Assembly: GCA_012839145.1 (NCBI GenBank)
Contig: DUNY01000011.1
Location: 1-9,974, forward strand
Origin: Thermoanaerobacterales bacterium
GTDB taxonomy: Bacteria; Bacillota; Thermosediminibacteria; Thermosediminibacterales; Tepidanaerobacteraceae
Reading direction: 5' to 3'
Length of the DNA: 9,974 nt
Shown here: piece after piece, positions 1-6,875 of the stretch
Position numbering within the stretch: the first letter of the stretch is position 1
Layout of the letters: each line of letters starts with the position of its first letter
Program-made: the position numbers and the translations under genes
Notes under the pieces: generated by a model
Databases searched by the model: none
What the model saw: only the letters and a program-made list of their open reading frames with translations
What the model was told of the DNA's origin: nothing

Positions 1-436
1 AATCATTGACGAAAATAACCTGGGAGGAATACAAGTAAACTTGGATGAGCGTGGTCTGCTCATAAGATTTGTTGAAGGAGTTTTATTCGATTCTGGCAAG
101 GCAAATATAAAGAATGATGCAAGGGCTATTTTAGACAAACTTGCACCATTGCTTATTGAAAGCCACAGACAAATAAGAATTGAAGGTCATACGGATAATC
201 TACCAATAAATACACGTGAATTCCCCTCGAACTGGGAGCTGTCCACTGCAAGAGCTGTGAATGTTATTAAATACATGATAGAAGAACATAATTTTTCTCC
301 ATATATTTTATCGGCTGCCGGGTACGGTGAATACAGACCGGTGGCTCCTAATGATTCAGTAAAGAACAGGGCTCTGAATCGACGGGTGGATATTATCATC
401 CTAAAATCTACATCAGAAGCCAAGGAGCCTAAATAA
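1..436 (+). CDS. motB: Flagellar motor stator protein MotB, C-terminal part (5' end outside window)
   Basis: The reading frame is open from the first bases of the window to a TAA at 434-436, so this is the 3' end of a longer gene; base 1 is the last base of a split codon. MotB pairs with MotA in the ion-driven stator and anchors it to peptidoglycan. The visible part is the OmpA/MotB peptidoglycan-binding domain: a segment with FVEGVLFDSGKANI, then GHTDNLPI (from about base 185), FPSNWELSTARA, and NRALNRRVDIII near the end. GHTD, the NWELS-x-ARA helix and the NRRVDI strand are hallmarks of MotB rather than of generic OmpA proteins. The N-terminal transmembrane helix with the ion-binding Asp lies upstream and cannot be seen, so H+ versus Na+ coupling cannot be judged. 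It ends in a short charged tail. fliL follows 13 bp later. A TTG at 41 is internal, not a start. Confidence 0.95.
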   Translation, partial: IIDENNLGGIQVNLDERGLLIRFVEGVLFDSGKANIKNDARAILDKLAPLLIESHRQIRIEGHTDNLPINTREFPSNWELSTARAVNVIKYMIEEHNFSPYILSAAGYGEYRPVAPNDSVKNRALNRRVDIIILKSTSEAKEPK

Positions 437-442
437 AGGAGG
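435..442 (+). promoter_or_regulatory. Ribosome binding site of fliL (for a TTG start)
   Basis: AAAGGAGG overlaps the end of the motB stop codon and sits 7 bases before a TTG at 450. It is a near-perfect Shine-Dalgarno sequence, which supports TTG as the fliL start although no ATG is nearby. Confidence 0.8.
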
Positions 443-449
443 ATGAGCT

Positions 450-908
450 TTGGCAACAGAGAAAAACCCCGAAAATAAGAGTAAGTTTAAAAATATAATA
501 ATTGTAGTGTTGGCACTATTTATTTTAATGCTTATGACTACTGGTGTAGCTTATGTTGTAGCAAAAAGCATTGCAGGCAGTAATAATAATAGTAAAAACA
601 TAGAAGCTCATAAGAATCATATAACTTATGATGCAGGAGAATTCCTAACAAATTTATCTGATAAAGGCTATATTAAATTATCCCTAGTTTATTTGTTAAG
701 CGATAAAGAAGTGGAAAAACAGCTTCAAATTAAAGATAGTGAAATAAGAGATAAGATTTTCACAATATTAAGATCTAAAAAATATGACTCAGTTAGAGAT
801 AGCGATGGCATGGAAGAACTGCGAGGACAAATAAAGGAGTCTTTAAATCAAACTCTAAATGGCACGGGGATCATTGATGTATACTTTACAAGCATTATTG
901 TAAATTAA
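450..908 (+). CDS. fliL: Flagellar basal body-associated protein FliL
   Basis: FliL is a single-pass membrane protein that surrounds or supports the stator at the basal body and modulates torque or stator engagement. The 152-residue product has the usual FliL layout: a short charged cytoplasmic N-terminus (residues 1-14, Lys/Glu/Asn rich), one hydrophobic helix (about 15-38), a polar Asn/Ser linker, and an extracytoplasmic domain beginning near ITYDAGEFLTNL. The signature continues with a YIKLSLVYLL strand, an EIRDKIFTILRSK segment and a C-terminal VYFTSIIVN strand, all typical of the family. The start is TTG, chosen because a strong AAAGGAGG precedes it by 7 bases. It lies between motB and fliM, the usual clostridial order, which fits a stator-linked role. 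Length is in the normal range and nothing is missing. Confidence 0.95.
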   Translation: MATEKNPENKSKFKNIIIVVLALFILMLMTTGVAYVVAKSIAGSNNNSKNIEAHKNHITYDAGEFLTNLSDKGYIKLSLVYLLSDKEVEKQLQIKDSEIRDKIFTILRSKKYDSVRDSDGMEELRGQIKESLNQTLNGTGIIDVYFTSIIVN

Positions 909-910
909 GT

Positions 911-919
911 GGATGGAGG
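911..919 (+). promoter_or_regulatory. Ribosome binding site of fliM that decides its start
   Basis: GGATGGAGG contains the SD core GGAGG at 915-919. This core lies inside the codons that follow an ATG at 913, so it cannot serve that ATG. It is 8 bases before a TTG at 928 and 5 bases before a GTG at 925. It therefore argues for a start at 928 (or 925) instead of 913. Confidence 0.65.
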
Positions 920-927
920 CGAATGTG

Positions 928-1923
928 TTGTCTGACATACTTTCTCAAAACGAAATCGATGCTCTTTTAACTGCCTTGTCCACTGGAGAAGTAAAAGCTG
1001 AAGAAATAAAAAGCAGAGAATCGGATAAAAAAATAAAGCCATACGATTTTAAACGTCCTAATAAGTTTTCAAAGGAGCAGCTTCATACACTAAGTATGAT
1101 CCACGAAAATTTTGCCCGCTTATTGACTACCTATCTTTCCGCTAAATTGCGAACACTTGTCCAAATAAATGTTTTTGTCGTGGAGCAGATGACATACAAT
1201 GAGTTTATTATTTCCGTATCTAATCCTTCCCTGATTGCAGTGGTTGACTTCACACCACTAAAAGGGGCTGCCCTTATTGAGATGAATCCAACCATAGCCT
1301 TTACAATTATTGATAGATTGTTGGGAGGAACGGGAGAATACAAAGATAAATTACGAGAACCGACAGAAATCGAAAATAGCATTATCGAAAAGGTCTTTAA
1401 AAAAATGACCAAAATATTAAGTAATGCTTGGAAAGATATTGCAGATATACAAACAACTATGGAAAAACTGGAAACAAATTCTCAGTTTGTACAATTAGTT
1501 TCTCCTAATGAAGCAGTGGCGCTAATAACATTTAATGCAAAAATAGGCAAAAGTGAAGGCATGATCAATATATGTATTCCTCACATTGTGTTGGAACCGA
1601 TAATATCAAAGTTATCCACTAGAATATGGTTGTCTACAAGTAAAAGAGAACAACCTGAGATGGCAAAGCGAGTCATAACCGATAAAGTATATAACATGAA
1701 AGCAGATTTAAGAGCAGAGCTTGGGAAAGCTCATATAACCGTTGGTGAATTCATCAATCTGGCAGTTGGAGATGTAATAGCTTTGGATAAAGATATAAGG
1801 AGTGGAACGGATATTTATATTAAAAATCGATTGAAATATTCGGGTGTTATCGGTGTTTATCATAATAGAATGGCAATAAAAGTCCAAAAAACATTAGGAG
1901 AGGGGGACGGGATTAATGGATGA
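928..1923 (+). CDS. fliM: Flagellar motor switch protein FliM
   Basis: FliM forms the middle of the cytoplasmic C-ring, binds CheY-P and sets rotation direction. From a TTG at 928 the protein is 331 residues and begins MSDILSQNEIDALL, matching the conserved FliM N-terminus; residues 5-14 are the CheY-P-binding motif. The middle CheC-like domain, which contacts FliG, carries the GGTG motif (residues 133-136). The C-terminal SpoA/FliN-like domain runs from about residue 257 (MKADLRAELGKA) to the end. An ATG at 913 would add five residues (MEANV) but has no upstream SD, and the GGAGG lies downstream of it; GTG 925 is a third option. The gene starts shortly after fliL and its end overlaps fliY by 8 bases, implying coupled synthesis of the two switch proteins. 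Confidence 0.95.
   Translation: MSDILSQNEIDALLTALSTGEVKAEEIKSRESDKKIKPYDFKRPNKFSKEQLHTLSMIHENFARLLTTYLSAKLRTLVQINVFVVEQMTYNEFIISVSNPSLIAVVDFTPLKGAALIEMNPTIAFTIIDRLLGGTGEYKDKLREPTEIENSIIEKVFKKMTKILSNAWKDIADIQTTMEKLETNSQFVQLVSPNEAVALITFNAKIGKSEGMINICIPHIVLEPIISKLSTRIWLSTSKREQPEMAKRVITDKVYNMKADLRAELGKAHITVGEFINLAVGDVIALDKDIRSGTDIYIKNRLKYSGVIGVYHNRMAIKVQKTLGEGDGING
1896..1905 (+). promoter_or_regulatory. Ribosome binding site of fliY within the fliM 3' end
   Basis: The purine-rich AGGAGAGGGG lies inside the last codons of fliM, 10 bases before the fliY ATG at 1916. It allows independent initiation as well as coupling through the 8-base gene overlap. Confidence 0.65.
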
Positions 1924-3028
1924 GCAACTATTATCGTCTGAAGAGATTAGAGAGTTAACAGAGGGAGTAACGAAACGCAACGAAATAACTAAAGAAGAGA
2001 TTGACGCTTTAGGAGAAATTGGCAATATTTCTATAGGCACTTCAGCTACTACACTATATTCTTTATTGAGGAATAAAGTTGTTATTACAACCCCCAAAGT
2101 ATTTATTACAAATATTCAAGAATTGAAAGAGGCTCATCCCATACCGTTTATTAGTGTTGAGGTTTCATATACAAAGGGCCTCAGTGGCAGTAATATAATG
2201 ATAATAAAAGAAAAGGATGCAAAGATAATTGCAGATCTCATGATGGGAGGTGATGGCTCTAACATCGATGTGGATTTAGACGATATGAGAATGAGTGCCG
2301 TGGGAGAAGCAATGAATCAAATGATGGGATCTGCAGCAACTTCGTTATCTACAATGCTTAAAAAAGACATTAATATTTCACCTCCTCGCTTAACTAAGAT
2401 AAATTTAGCCACGGATTCCTTAGAAGGATATTTTGATGAACTCGAAAATATAGTTAACATATCTTTTACAATGGAAGTAGGTGACTTTTTGAAGAGCGAA
2501 ATAATGCAGTTAATGCCGATTCCTTTTGCAAAAACATTAGTTGAACAACTTTTTGCTTTATCTACTGCAGACAAATCCGATACAGATATGGATAATGTAA
2601 AATCTGATGAAATACCAGAAACACATATCGATCAAATCCCAGAGCAAAAAACCGCTGTAAGTATGGCTGAAAAAGAGCCTGAAAAAACAACGCTAGATAC
2701 AAACACTAAAATCACGGTTAATCCCGTAGAGTTTCATGAATTTCAAGAGGAACCGATTTCCACTCAAACTTCAAGTCTTGAATTAATATTAGATGTTCCC
2801 TTGGAGGTTACGGTGGAGTTAGGAAGGACAAATAAGACTATAAAGGAAATCTTAGAAATATCTCCTGGAACTATTGTGGAGTTGGATAAAATGGCGGGAG
2901 AACCCGTGGATATTTTAGTTAATGGAAAACTTGTAGCCAAAGGTGAGGTCGTTGTCATAGATGAAAACTTTGGTGTAAGAATAACAGAAATAATTAACTC
3001 TATTGATAGGGTTAAGAGTTTACAGTAA
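1916..3028 (+). CDS. fliY: Flagellar motor switch phosphatase FliY (CheC-like + FliN/SpoA domains)
   Basis: FliY replaces FliN in many Firmicutes: its C-terminus builds the C-ring and its N-terminal part dephosphorylates CheY-P at the switch. The 370-residue protein has four parts. Residues 5-15 (LLSSEEIRELT) resemble a degenerate CheY-P-binding motif like that of FliM. Residues about 28-220 form a CheC-type phosphatase domain with two complete active-site signatures, D30-x3-E34-x2-N37-x22-P60 and S127-x3-E131-x2-N134-x22-P157. Residues about 222-285 are a polar, Glu/Thr/Lys-rich linker, probably disordered. Residues about 287-370 are the SpoA/FliN domain (LELILDVPLEVTVELGR ... ISPGTIVELDKMAGEPVDI), which closely matches FliN. 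The gene overlaps fliM by 8 bp and cheY follows after 16 bp, placing the phosphatase beside its substrate gene. It may appear as fliN in other annotations. Confidence 0.95.
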   Translation: MDEQLLSSEEIRELTEGVTKRNEITKEEIDALGEIGNISIGTSATTLYSLLRNKVVITTPKVFITNIQELKEAHPIPFISVEVSYTKGLSGSNIMIIKEKDAKIIADLMMGGDGSNIDVDLDDMRMSAVGEAMNQMMGSAATSLSTMLKKDINISPPRLTKINLATDSLEGYFDELENIVNISFTMEVGDFLKSEIMQLMPIPFAKTLVEQLFALSTADKSDTDMDNVKSDEIPETHIDQIPEQKTAVSMAEKEPEKTTLDTNTKITVNPVEFHEFQEEPISTQTSSLELILDVPLEVTVELGRTNKTIKEILEISPGTIVELDKMAGEPVDILVNGKLVAKGEVVVIDENFGVRITEIINSIDRVKSLQ

Positions 3029-3029
3029 T

Positions 3030-3035
3030 AGGAGG
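3030..3035 (+). promoter_or_regulatory. Ribosome binding site of cheY that decides its start
   Basis: AGGAGG just after the fliY stop is 9 bases upstream of the ATG at 3045. It abuts the in-frame ATG at 3036, which is therefore too close to be used, and it lies downstream of the earlier in-frame ATG at 3003. Confidence 0.75.
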
Positions 3036-3044
3036 ATGAGTTTA

Positions 3045-3404
3045 ATGGGAGGAATATTAATAGTAGATGATGCGGCTTTTATGAGGATGATGATTAAAGA
3101 TATCCTGACCAAAAACGGTTATCACGTATCAGGAGAGTCGGAAAATGGGGCTGTAGCAGTCAAAAGTTATAGTGAACTAAAGCCTGATCTAGTTATAATG
3201 GATATTACCATGCCAGAGATGGATGGAATCGAGGCAGTGAGAAGAATAAAAGAAATTGATCCTTCAGCTAGGATTATAATGTGTTCAGCCATGGGTCAAC
3301 AGGCTATGGTAATCGATGCAATACAAGCTGGCGCCAGAGATTTTATAGTTAAACCATTCCAGCCTGAGAGAGTGATTGAAGCAGTAAAAAAGGCTTTAAG
3401 TTAA
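3045..3404 (+). CDS. cheY: Chemotaxis response regulator CheY
   Basis: This is a single-domain receiver protein of 119 residues, the normal CheY length, with no output domain. When phosphorylated by CheA it binds FliM (and probably FliY) to change motor bias. Every catalytic position is present: the acidic pair D8-D9, phospho-acceptor D53 in LVIMDITMPEMDG, switch residue S81 in IIMCSAMGQQ, and K103 in FIVKPF. The start at 3045 gives MGGILIVDDAAFMR, typical of Firmicutes CheY, and has AGGAGG 9 bases upstream; starts at 3003 or 3036 would add residues read from the fliY end and the SD. It sits between fliY, which encodes its likely phosphatase, and fliO, as in other Firmicutes fla/che operons. 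CheA and CheW genes are not in the window. Confidence 0.95.
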   Translation: MGGILIVDDAAFMRMMIKDILTKNGYHVSGESENGAVAVKSYSELKPDLVIMDITMPEMDGIEAVRRIKEIDPSARIIMCSAMGQQAMVIDAIQAGARDFIVKPFQPERVIEAVKKALS

Positions 3405-3417
3405 AAGAGGTTTTTCG

Positions 3418-3963
3418 ATGAAAAAATATGTAATATATATTATCATGCTTACAATATTTTTTGTGTTTTTTACAGAAACACAAGCCTTTGCAAATACGGT
3501 AAACGTTGATAATATTAAAAGTTACAACTTTGATGATTCCAAGGACTTTTCAAAACAAAACACTCAGGTTTCTACGAGTGCAATGACGTTTCTGATATAT
3601 CTAGTGTTTTTTATTATAATATCCATGTTGGCTTATTTAACAACTAGATGGATAGGTAAGCACAAAATGAAAATGACCATTAAGAGTAAATATATGGAAA
3701 TAATTGATAGTTTATCTCTAGGTAGTGAAAAAGGTCTTTATATAGTAAAATCACCCCAGGGATTACTCCTATTAGGTGTAACAAAAGAAGGTGTATATTT
3801 ATTGGAAAAGCTAGGGGCTGAAGAGGCAGAATTGATAAGACAAGCTGAAGCAAACCATGAAAGCTACGACAAGAGTTTTACTGTTTATTTAAACAATTAT
3901 TTAAATAAAATCAAAGGTAGTTCTGAACAAAATAAATATGGTGGTCCAAATGAAAGTCAGTAA
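3418..3963 (+). CDS. fliO: Flagellar biosynthetic protein FliO (FliZ in Bacillus naming)
   Basis: FliO is a membrane protein that helps assemble or stabilise the FliP ring of the flagellar type III export gate. The 181-residue product has an N-terminal hydrophobic stretch (residues 4-18) ending in a cleavable-looking A23-F24-A25 site, then a short polar extracytoplasmic segment. A transmembrane helix follows (about 56-76), ending at TTRWIGKHK. The conserved FliO core lies next, around residues 93-130 (MEIIDSLSLGSEKGLYIVK, then GLLLLGVTKEGVYLLEKL). The tail is polar and contains a YLNNYLNKIKG stretch. The ATG at 3418 has AAGAGG 7 bases upstream. The 3' end overlaps fliP, and the next genes are fliP-fliQ-fliR, which confirms the identity of this otherwise poorly conserved family. 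An N-terminal signal peptide is usual in Gram-positive FliO. Confidence 0.9.
   Translation: MKKYVIYIIMLTIFFVFFTETQAFANTVNVDNIKSYNFDDSKDFSKQNTQVSTSAMTFLIYLVFFIIISMLAYLTTRWIGKHKMKMTIKSKYMEIIDSLSLGSEKGLYIVKSPQGLLLLGVTKEGVYLLEKLGAEEAELIRQAEANHESYDKSFTVYLNNYLNKIKGSSEQNKYGGPNESQ
3940..3944 (+). promoter_or_regulatory. Possible weak ribosome binding site for fliP inside fliO
   Basis: GGTGG lies 5 bases before the ATG at 3950 and downstream of the ATG at 3938. It is a poor SD, so fliP translation may depend largely on coupling to fliO. Confidence 0.35.
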
Positions 3964-4717
3964 AAATATTATTATAAAAATGGTTTTAACAAGTTTATGG
4001 TTTTTAACCTACGGTAAAATAGCATATGCAGCTCCGGACCCACCTGTACCATTATTGCCTTATATAACCACTCCCGAAAATGTAGGGGATACAGCTTTAG
4101 CTCTCCAAATAATATTGTTGCTTACAATATTATCTTTAGCACCTTCAATATTAATATTGTTGACCTCTTTTACGCGGACAATAATCATACTTTCCTTTGT
4201 TAGAAACGGTATGGGCACCCAGCAAGTTCCACCCACCCAAGTATTAATCGGTCTTGCACTATTCATTACTGTATTTATTATGGCCCCGGTTTTGAGCGAA
4301 ATAAATGATCAGGCTTTTCAACCCTATATTCAACAAGAAATAGATATATCCGAAGCCTTTAACAGGGCTCAGGTGCCTTTACGTAATTTTATGTTTAAAC
4401 AGACAAGGGAAAAAGATTTAGCCTTATTTGTATACCATGCAAAGCTTGAGAATCCTGTCAATTCCCTTGATGATATACCTACTTACGTGTTAATACCAGC
4501 CTTCATAATAAGTGAGTTAAAAACCGCTTTTCAAATGGGCTTTGTAATTTTCATACCTTTTTTAGTAATAGACATGATTGTGTCCAGTACACTAATGTCA
4601 ATGGGGATGTTAATGCTTCCCCCAATAATGATATCTTTGCCCTTTAAGATATTACTATTTGTTATGGTAGATGGATGGAATTTAGTAATCAATTCTATTC
4701 TCACAGGGTTTCGTTAG
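3950..4717 (+). CDS. fliP: Flagellar type III export gate protein FliP
   Basis: FliP forms the pentameric core of the FliP5Q4R1 export gate in the inner membrane. Started at 3950 the protein has 255 residues. A signal peptide begins MKVSKNIIIKMV and ends at A25-Y26-A27, followed by APDPPVP, as FliP is known to be processed. After this come LTSFTRTIIILSFVRNGMGTQQ and PTQVLIGLALF, both conserved, and the C-terminal FliP signature starting at S188-E189-L190-K191 (SELKTAF-x-GF, IPFLVIDM, SSTLMSMGMLMLPP, SLPFK). About four membrane helices remain after processing. An ATG at 3938 would add MVVQ; I prefer 3950 because of the GGTGG before it and a better-shaped signal peptide, but both are possible. 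The gene overlaps fliO by 14 bp (26 bp with the longer start), and fliQ follows after 23 bp. Confidence 0.95.
   Translation: MKVSKNIIIKMVLTSLWFLTYGKIAYAAPDPPVPLLPYITTPENVGDTALALQIILLLTILSLAPSILILLTSFTRTIIILSFVRNGMGTQQVPPTQVLIGLALFITVFIMAPVLSEINDQAFQPYIQQEIDISEAFNRAQVPLRNFMFKQTREKDLALFVYHAKLENPVNSLDDIPTYVLIPAFIISELKTAFQMGFVIFIPFLVIDMIVSSTLMSMGMLMLPPIMISLPFKILLFVMVDGWNLVINSILTGFR
4109..4133 (+). repeat. Perfect 10-bp inverted repeat with 5-base loop inside fliP
   Basis: ATAATATTGT (4109-4118) and ACAATATTAT (4124-4133) are exact reverse complements separated by TGCTT. The stem contains only two G-C pairs and lies in hydrophobic Leu/Ile codons of fliP, so it may be a by-product of composition. 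No U-run follows that would make it an intrinsic terminator. Confidence 0.45.
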
Positions 4718-4740
4718 ACTTTTCAAGGATGTGACTAAAA

Positions 4741-5010
4741 ATGACTCAAGAAACGGTAATATATTTAGCGCGAGAAGCACTATCGGTGGTTTTGCTAGTT
4801 GCTGCTCCTATGCTGGGTTTTGGTATGTTGGTGGGAGTCATTGTCAGTATTCTTCAGGCTACAACACAAATACAGGAGCAAACCCTGACCTTTGTTCCTA
4901 AAATAATTGCGGTGATGATTGCGATAATTGTATTCGGTCCCTGGATGCTGACTGTTGTAACACAGTTTACTCGGAATCTTTTTTCTGAGCTTCCAAAATT
5001 CATACATTAG
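4741..5010 (+). CDS. fliQ: Flagellar type III export gate protein FliQ
   Basis: FliQ is a small hairpin membrane protein, four copies of which wrap around FliP/FliR in the export gate. The 89-residue length is exact for the family. Two hydrophobic helices are visible (about residues 13-35 and 50-75). The joining segment carries the highly conserved SILQATTQIQEQTLTFVPKI. The conserved FGPWM lies at the end of the second helix. The ATG at 4741 follows an AAGGATG-like SD at about 4725. The 23-bp gap after fliP is the largest in the window and shows no hairpin or promoter. fliR follows after 14 bp, in the standard fliP-fliQ-fliR order. Confidence 0.97.
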   Translation: MTQETVIYLAREALSVVLLVAAPMLGFGMLVGVIVSILQATTQIQEQTLTFVPKIIAVMIAIIVFGPWMLTVVTQFTRNLFSELPKFIH

Positions 5011-5024
5011 GTTAGGTCAGTAGC

Positions 5025-5801
5025 ATGGATATGAACTTCGAAGTAGCTATAGTAAAGTATTTACTTATTTTATTCAGGTGTTTAGGTTTTTTTATACTAA
5101 CACCGATTTTCGGTCGGCGTGAAATCCCTCCTCAGGTAAAAATTGGTTTAGCGGCATTACTGTCTTTCATAGTGTATCCGATTATTCCCGATATGAACCT
5201 AAGCAGTGATTTGTGGAATATGGCAGCCAGTGTTCTAAAGGAATTCATGGCAGGTATATCCATAGGATACGCAGCTTTTTTGTTATTTTCGTCTATGTAT
5301 CTTGCCGGTGAAATTATTGATCTTGAGATGGGTTTTGGCATAGTTAATGTTTTGGATCCCCAAAGTAATACCCAAGTGCCGCTTATGGGAAATTATTATT
5401 ACATATTAACCATATTATTGTTTTTAACTGTAAACGGTCACCATATGCTGATTTCAACTATTATTAAAAGTTATGAATTGCTACCCTTGGGTGAAGCAGT
5501 TTACCAAAAAGGCTTATTGAATGTTATAATCATAAGTTTTAAAGATATGTTTATTCTTGGTGTTCAGATAGCTTTGCCTGTTGTGTCCATTATTTTCTTG
5601 ACGGATTTTGCTTTAGGGATAATTGCCAGAACAGTTCCCCAGATGAATGTCTTTATGGTCGGTCTTCCGATGAAAATAGCTGTAGGGATGGTAGGTATGC
5701 TCATAATGTTTCCGATGTATATAGTGGTTGTGGATGCAATTTACAATGGAACTTATGAAAAAATGTTGATTATAATAAGAGAAATGTTGGTAAAACCGTG
5801 A
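5025..5801 (+). CDS. fliR: Flagellar type III export gate protein FliR
   Basis: FliR is the single-copy subunit that closes the FliP/FliQ/FliR helical gate. The 258-residue protein has the usual size and about six hydrophobic segments. Conserved stretches are RCLGFFILTPIFGRREIPPQ followed by KIGLAALLSF near the N-terminus, AGEIIDLEMGFG in the middle, and IIARTVPQMNVFMVGLPMKI towards the C-terminus. The start at ATG 5025 has only a weak TTAGGT 8 bases upstream; the in-frame ATG at 5031 is an alternative that removes two residues. The stop overlaps the GTG start of flhB by 4 bases (GTGA, 5798-5801). It is a separate protein, not the FliR-FlhB fusion known from Clostridium sensu stricto, since the frame changes and a stop intervenes. 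Confidence 0.96.
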   Translation: MDMNFEVAIVKYLLILFRCLGFFILTPIFGRREIPPQVKIGLAALLSFIVYPIIPDMNLSSDLWNMAASVLKEFMAGISIGYAAFLLFSSMYLAGEIIDLEMGFGIVNVLDPQSNTQVPLMGNYYYILTILLFLTVNGHHMLISTIIKSYELLPLGEAVYQKGLLNVIIISFKDMFILGVQIALPVVSIIFLTDFALGIIARTVPQMNVFMVGLPMKIAVGMVGMLIMFPMYIVVVDAIYNGTYEKMLIIIREMLVKP

Positions 5802-6874
5802 ACTTACAATTATTTGCCCAGGAAAGGACAGAAAAGGCTACACCAAGGCGACGCCAAAAAGCACGAGAAAGAGGGCAGGTTTTTTCTAGTAGGGAACTGA
5901 ACTCTGCTTTAGTACTGTTGACAGCCTTTTTGTCGCTAAGGATTATCGGAAAAAATACAGTTATTAATATTATTGATTTTTTTAATTATATTTTAGCTGA
6001 TTTGATAAATCAAGAAGATATATTCAGTCCAGAAGGAATTGAAATATTTTTATTTGAGATACTTCTTTTTGCAGGCAAGGTTTTTTTACCCATTGCGTTA
6101 GCAGTATCTGTTGTTTGTTTGATTTCCAATTATATGCAGGTTGGTTTTGTGTTAAGCTTAGAACCTATTTCACCCAAACTTGAGAGAATTAATCCACTGC
6201 AAGGATTTAAGCGAATCTTTTCTAGAAGAAGTCTATTAGAATTGATAAAAGCGATTGTCAAGATCATAATAGTGTCTTATGTGGTTTATGCTGTAATAAA
6301 TAAAAATAAAAAATTGTTTCCCCTTATGTTGGATATGAGTTTGCTTGATTCATTAAGACTAATTTTAAACATCGCCTTTGAAATGGGAATTAAAGCTTCA
6401 ATAACCCTATTAATTATGTCGATCTTTGATTATTATTATCAATGGTATGAATATGAAACAGGTCTTATGATGTCAAAACATGATATTAAAGAAGAGTATA
6501 AAGAAGTGGAAGGTAATCCTCAAACAAAGTCAAGAATTAGACAAATACAGAGACAAATGGCTCGTAGCCGAATGATGAAGGATGTAGAGAAAGCTGATGT
6601 TGTCATTACTAACCCGACGCATTATGCAGTAGCTTTGGCTTATGATGCCACTTTGCATTCTGCTCCGATAGTACTGGCCAAAGGTGCTGATAAATTGGCC
6701 GAAAGAATAAAGGAAATTGCAGTTAAAGAAGATGTTCCCATTGTAGAAAATAAAGCATTAGCTCAAACATTATATAAAACAGTGGAAGTAGGAGATATAA
6801 TACCCGAGTCTTTATATAATGCTGTGGCAGAAATCCTGGCGTTTATCTACAGCCTTAAGGAGAGGGGGTTCTGA
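5798..6874 (+). CDS. flhB: Flagellar export substrate-specificity switch protein FlhB
   Basis: FlhB wraps the export gate and switches export from rod/hook to filament substrates after self-cleavage. The 358-residue protein begins at a GTG overlapping the fliR stop, giving MNLQLFAQERTEKATPRRRQ, the classic FlhB N-terminus. About four membrane helices follow (roughly 30-50, 85-110, 145-165, 185-205). Next is the basic linker (MSKHDIKEEYKEVEGNP) leading to the cytoplasmic domain. The autocleavage motif N272-P273-T274-H275 is intact in VITNPTHYAVAL, so cleavage between N272 and P273 is expected. The C-terminal region (IPESLYNAVAEILAF) is also conserved. No convincing SD precedes the GTG, so translation probably relies on coupling to fliR through the 4-base overlap. 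The 3' end carries the flhA ribosome binding site. Confidence 0.97.
   Translation: MNLQLFAQERTEKATPRRRQKARERGQVFSSRELNSALVLLTAFLSLRIIGKNTVINIIDFFNYILADLINQEDIFSPEGIEIFLFEILLFAGKVFLPIALAVSVVCLISNYMQVGFVLSLEPISPKLERINPLQGFKRIFSRRSLLELIKAIVKIIIVSYVVYAVINKNKKLFPLMLDMSLLDSLRLILNIAFEMGIKASITLLIMSIFDYYYQWYEYETGLMMSKHDIKEEYKEVEGNPQTKSRIRQIQRQMARSRMMKDVEKADVVITNPTHYAVALAYDATLHSAPIVLAKGADKLAERIKEIAVKEDVPIVENKALAQTLYKTVEVGDIIPESLYNAVAEILAFIYSLKERGF
6857..6868 (+). promoter_or_regulatory. Ribosome binding site of flhA within the flhB 3' end
   Basis: AAGGAGAGGGGG lies in the last flhB codons; its GAGGGGG part is 7 bases before ATG 6876. It supports that start instead of the in-frame ATG at 6819, which lies upstream of it within flhB. 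Confidence 0.75.
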
Positions 6875-6875
6875 T

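Noticed and set aside
3003..3044. Upstream in-frame starts for cheY at 3003 and 3036
   Set aside because: The first lies inside fliY and the second abuts the AGGAGG. The extra residues do not match the CheY family, whereas ATG 3045 gives a normal N-terminus with good SD spacing.
4718..4740. Gap between fliP and fliQ as a possible promoter or terminator
   Set aside because: It is only 23 bases, holds the fliQ ribosome binding site, and shows no hairpin with a T-run and no convincing -35/-10 pair.
6819..6875. Upstream in-frame start for flhA at 6819
   Set aside because: It would add 19 residues read from the conserved flhB 3' end and lies upstream of the AAGGAGAGGGGG site that serves ATG 6876.
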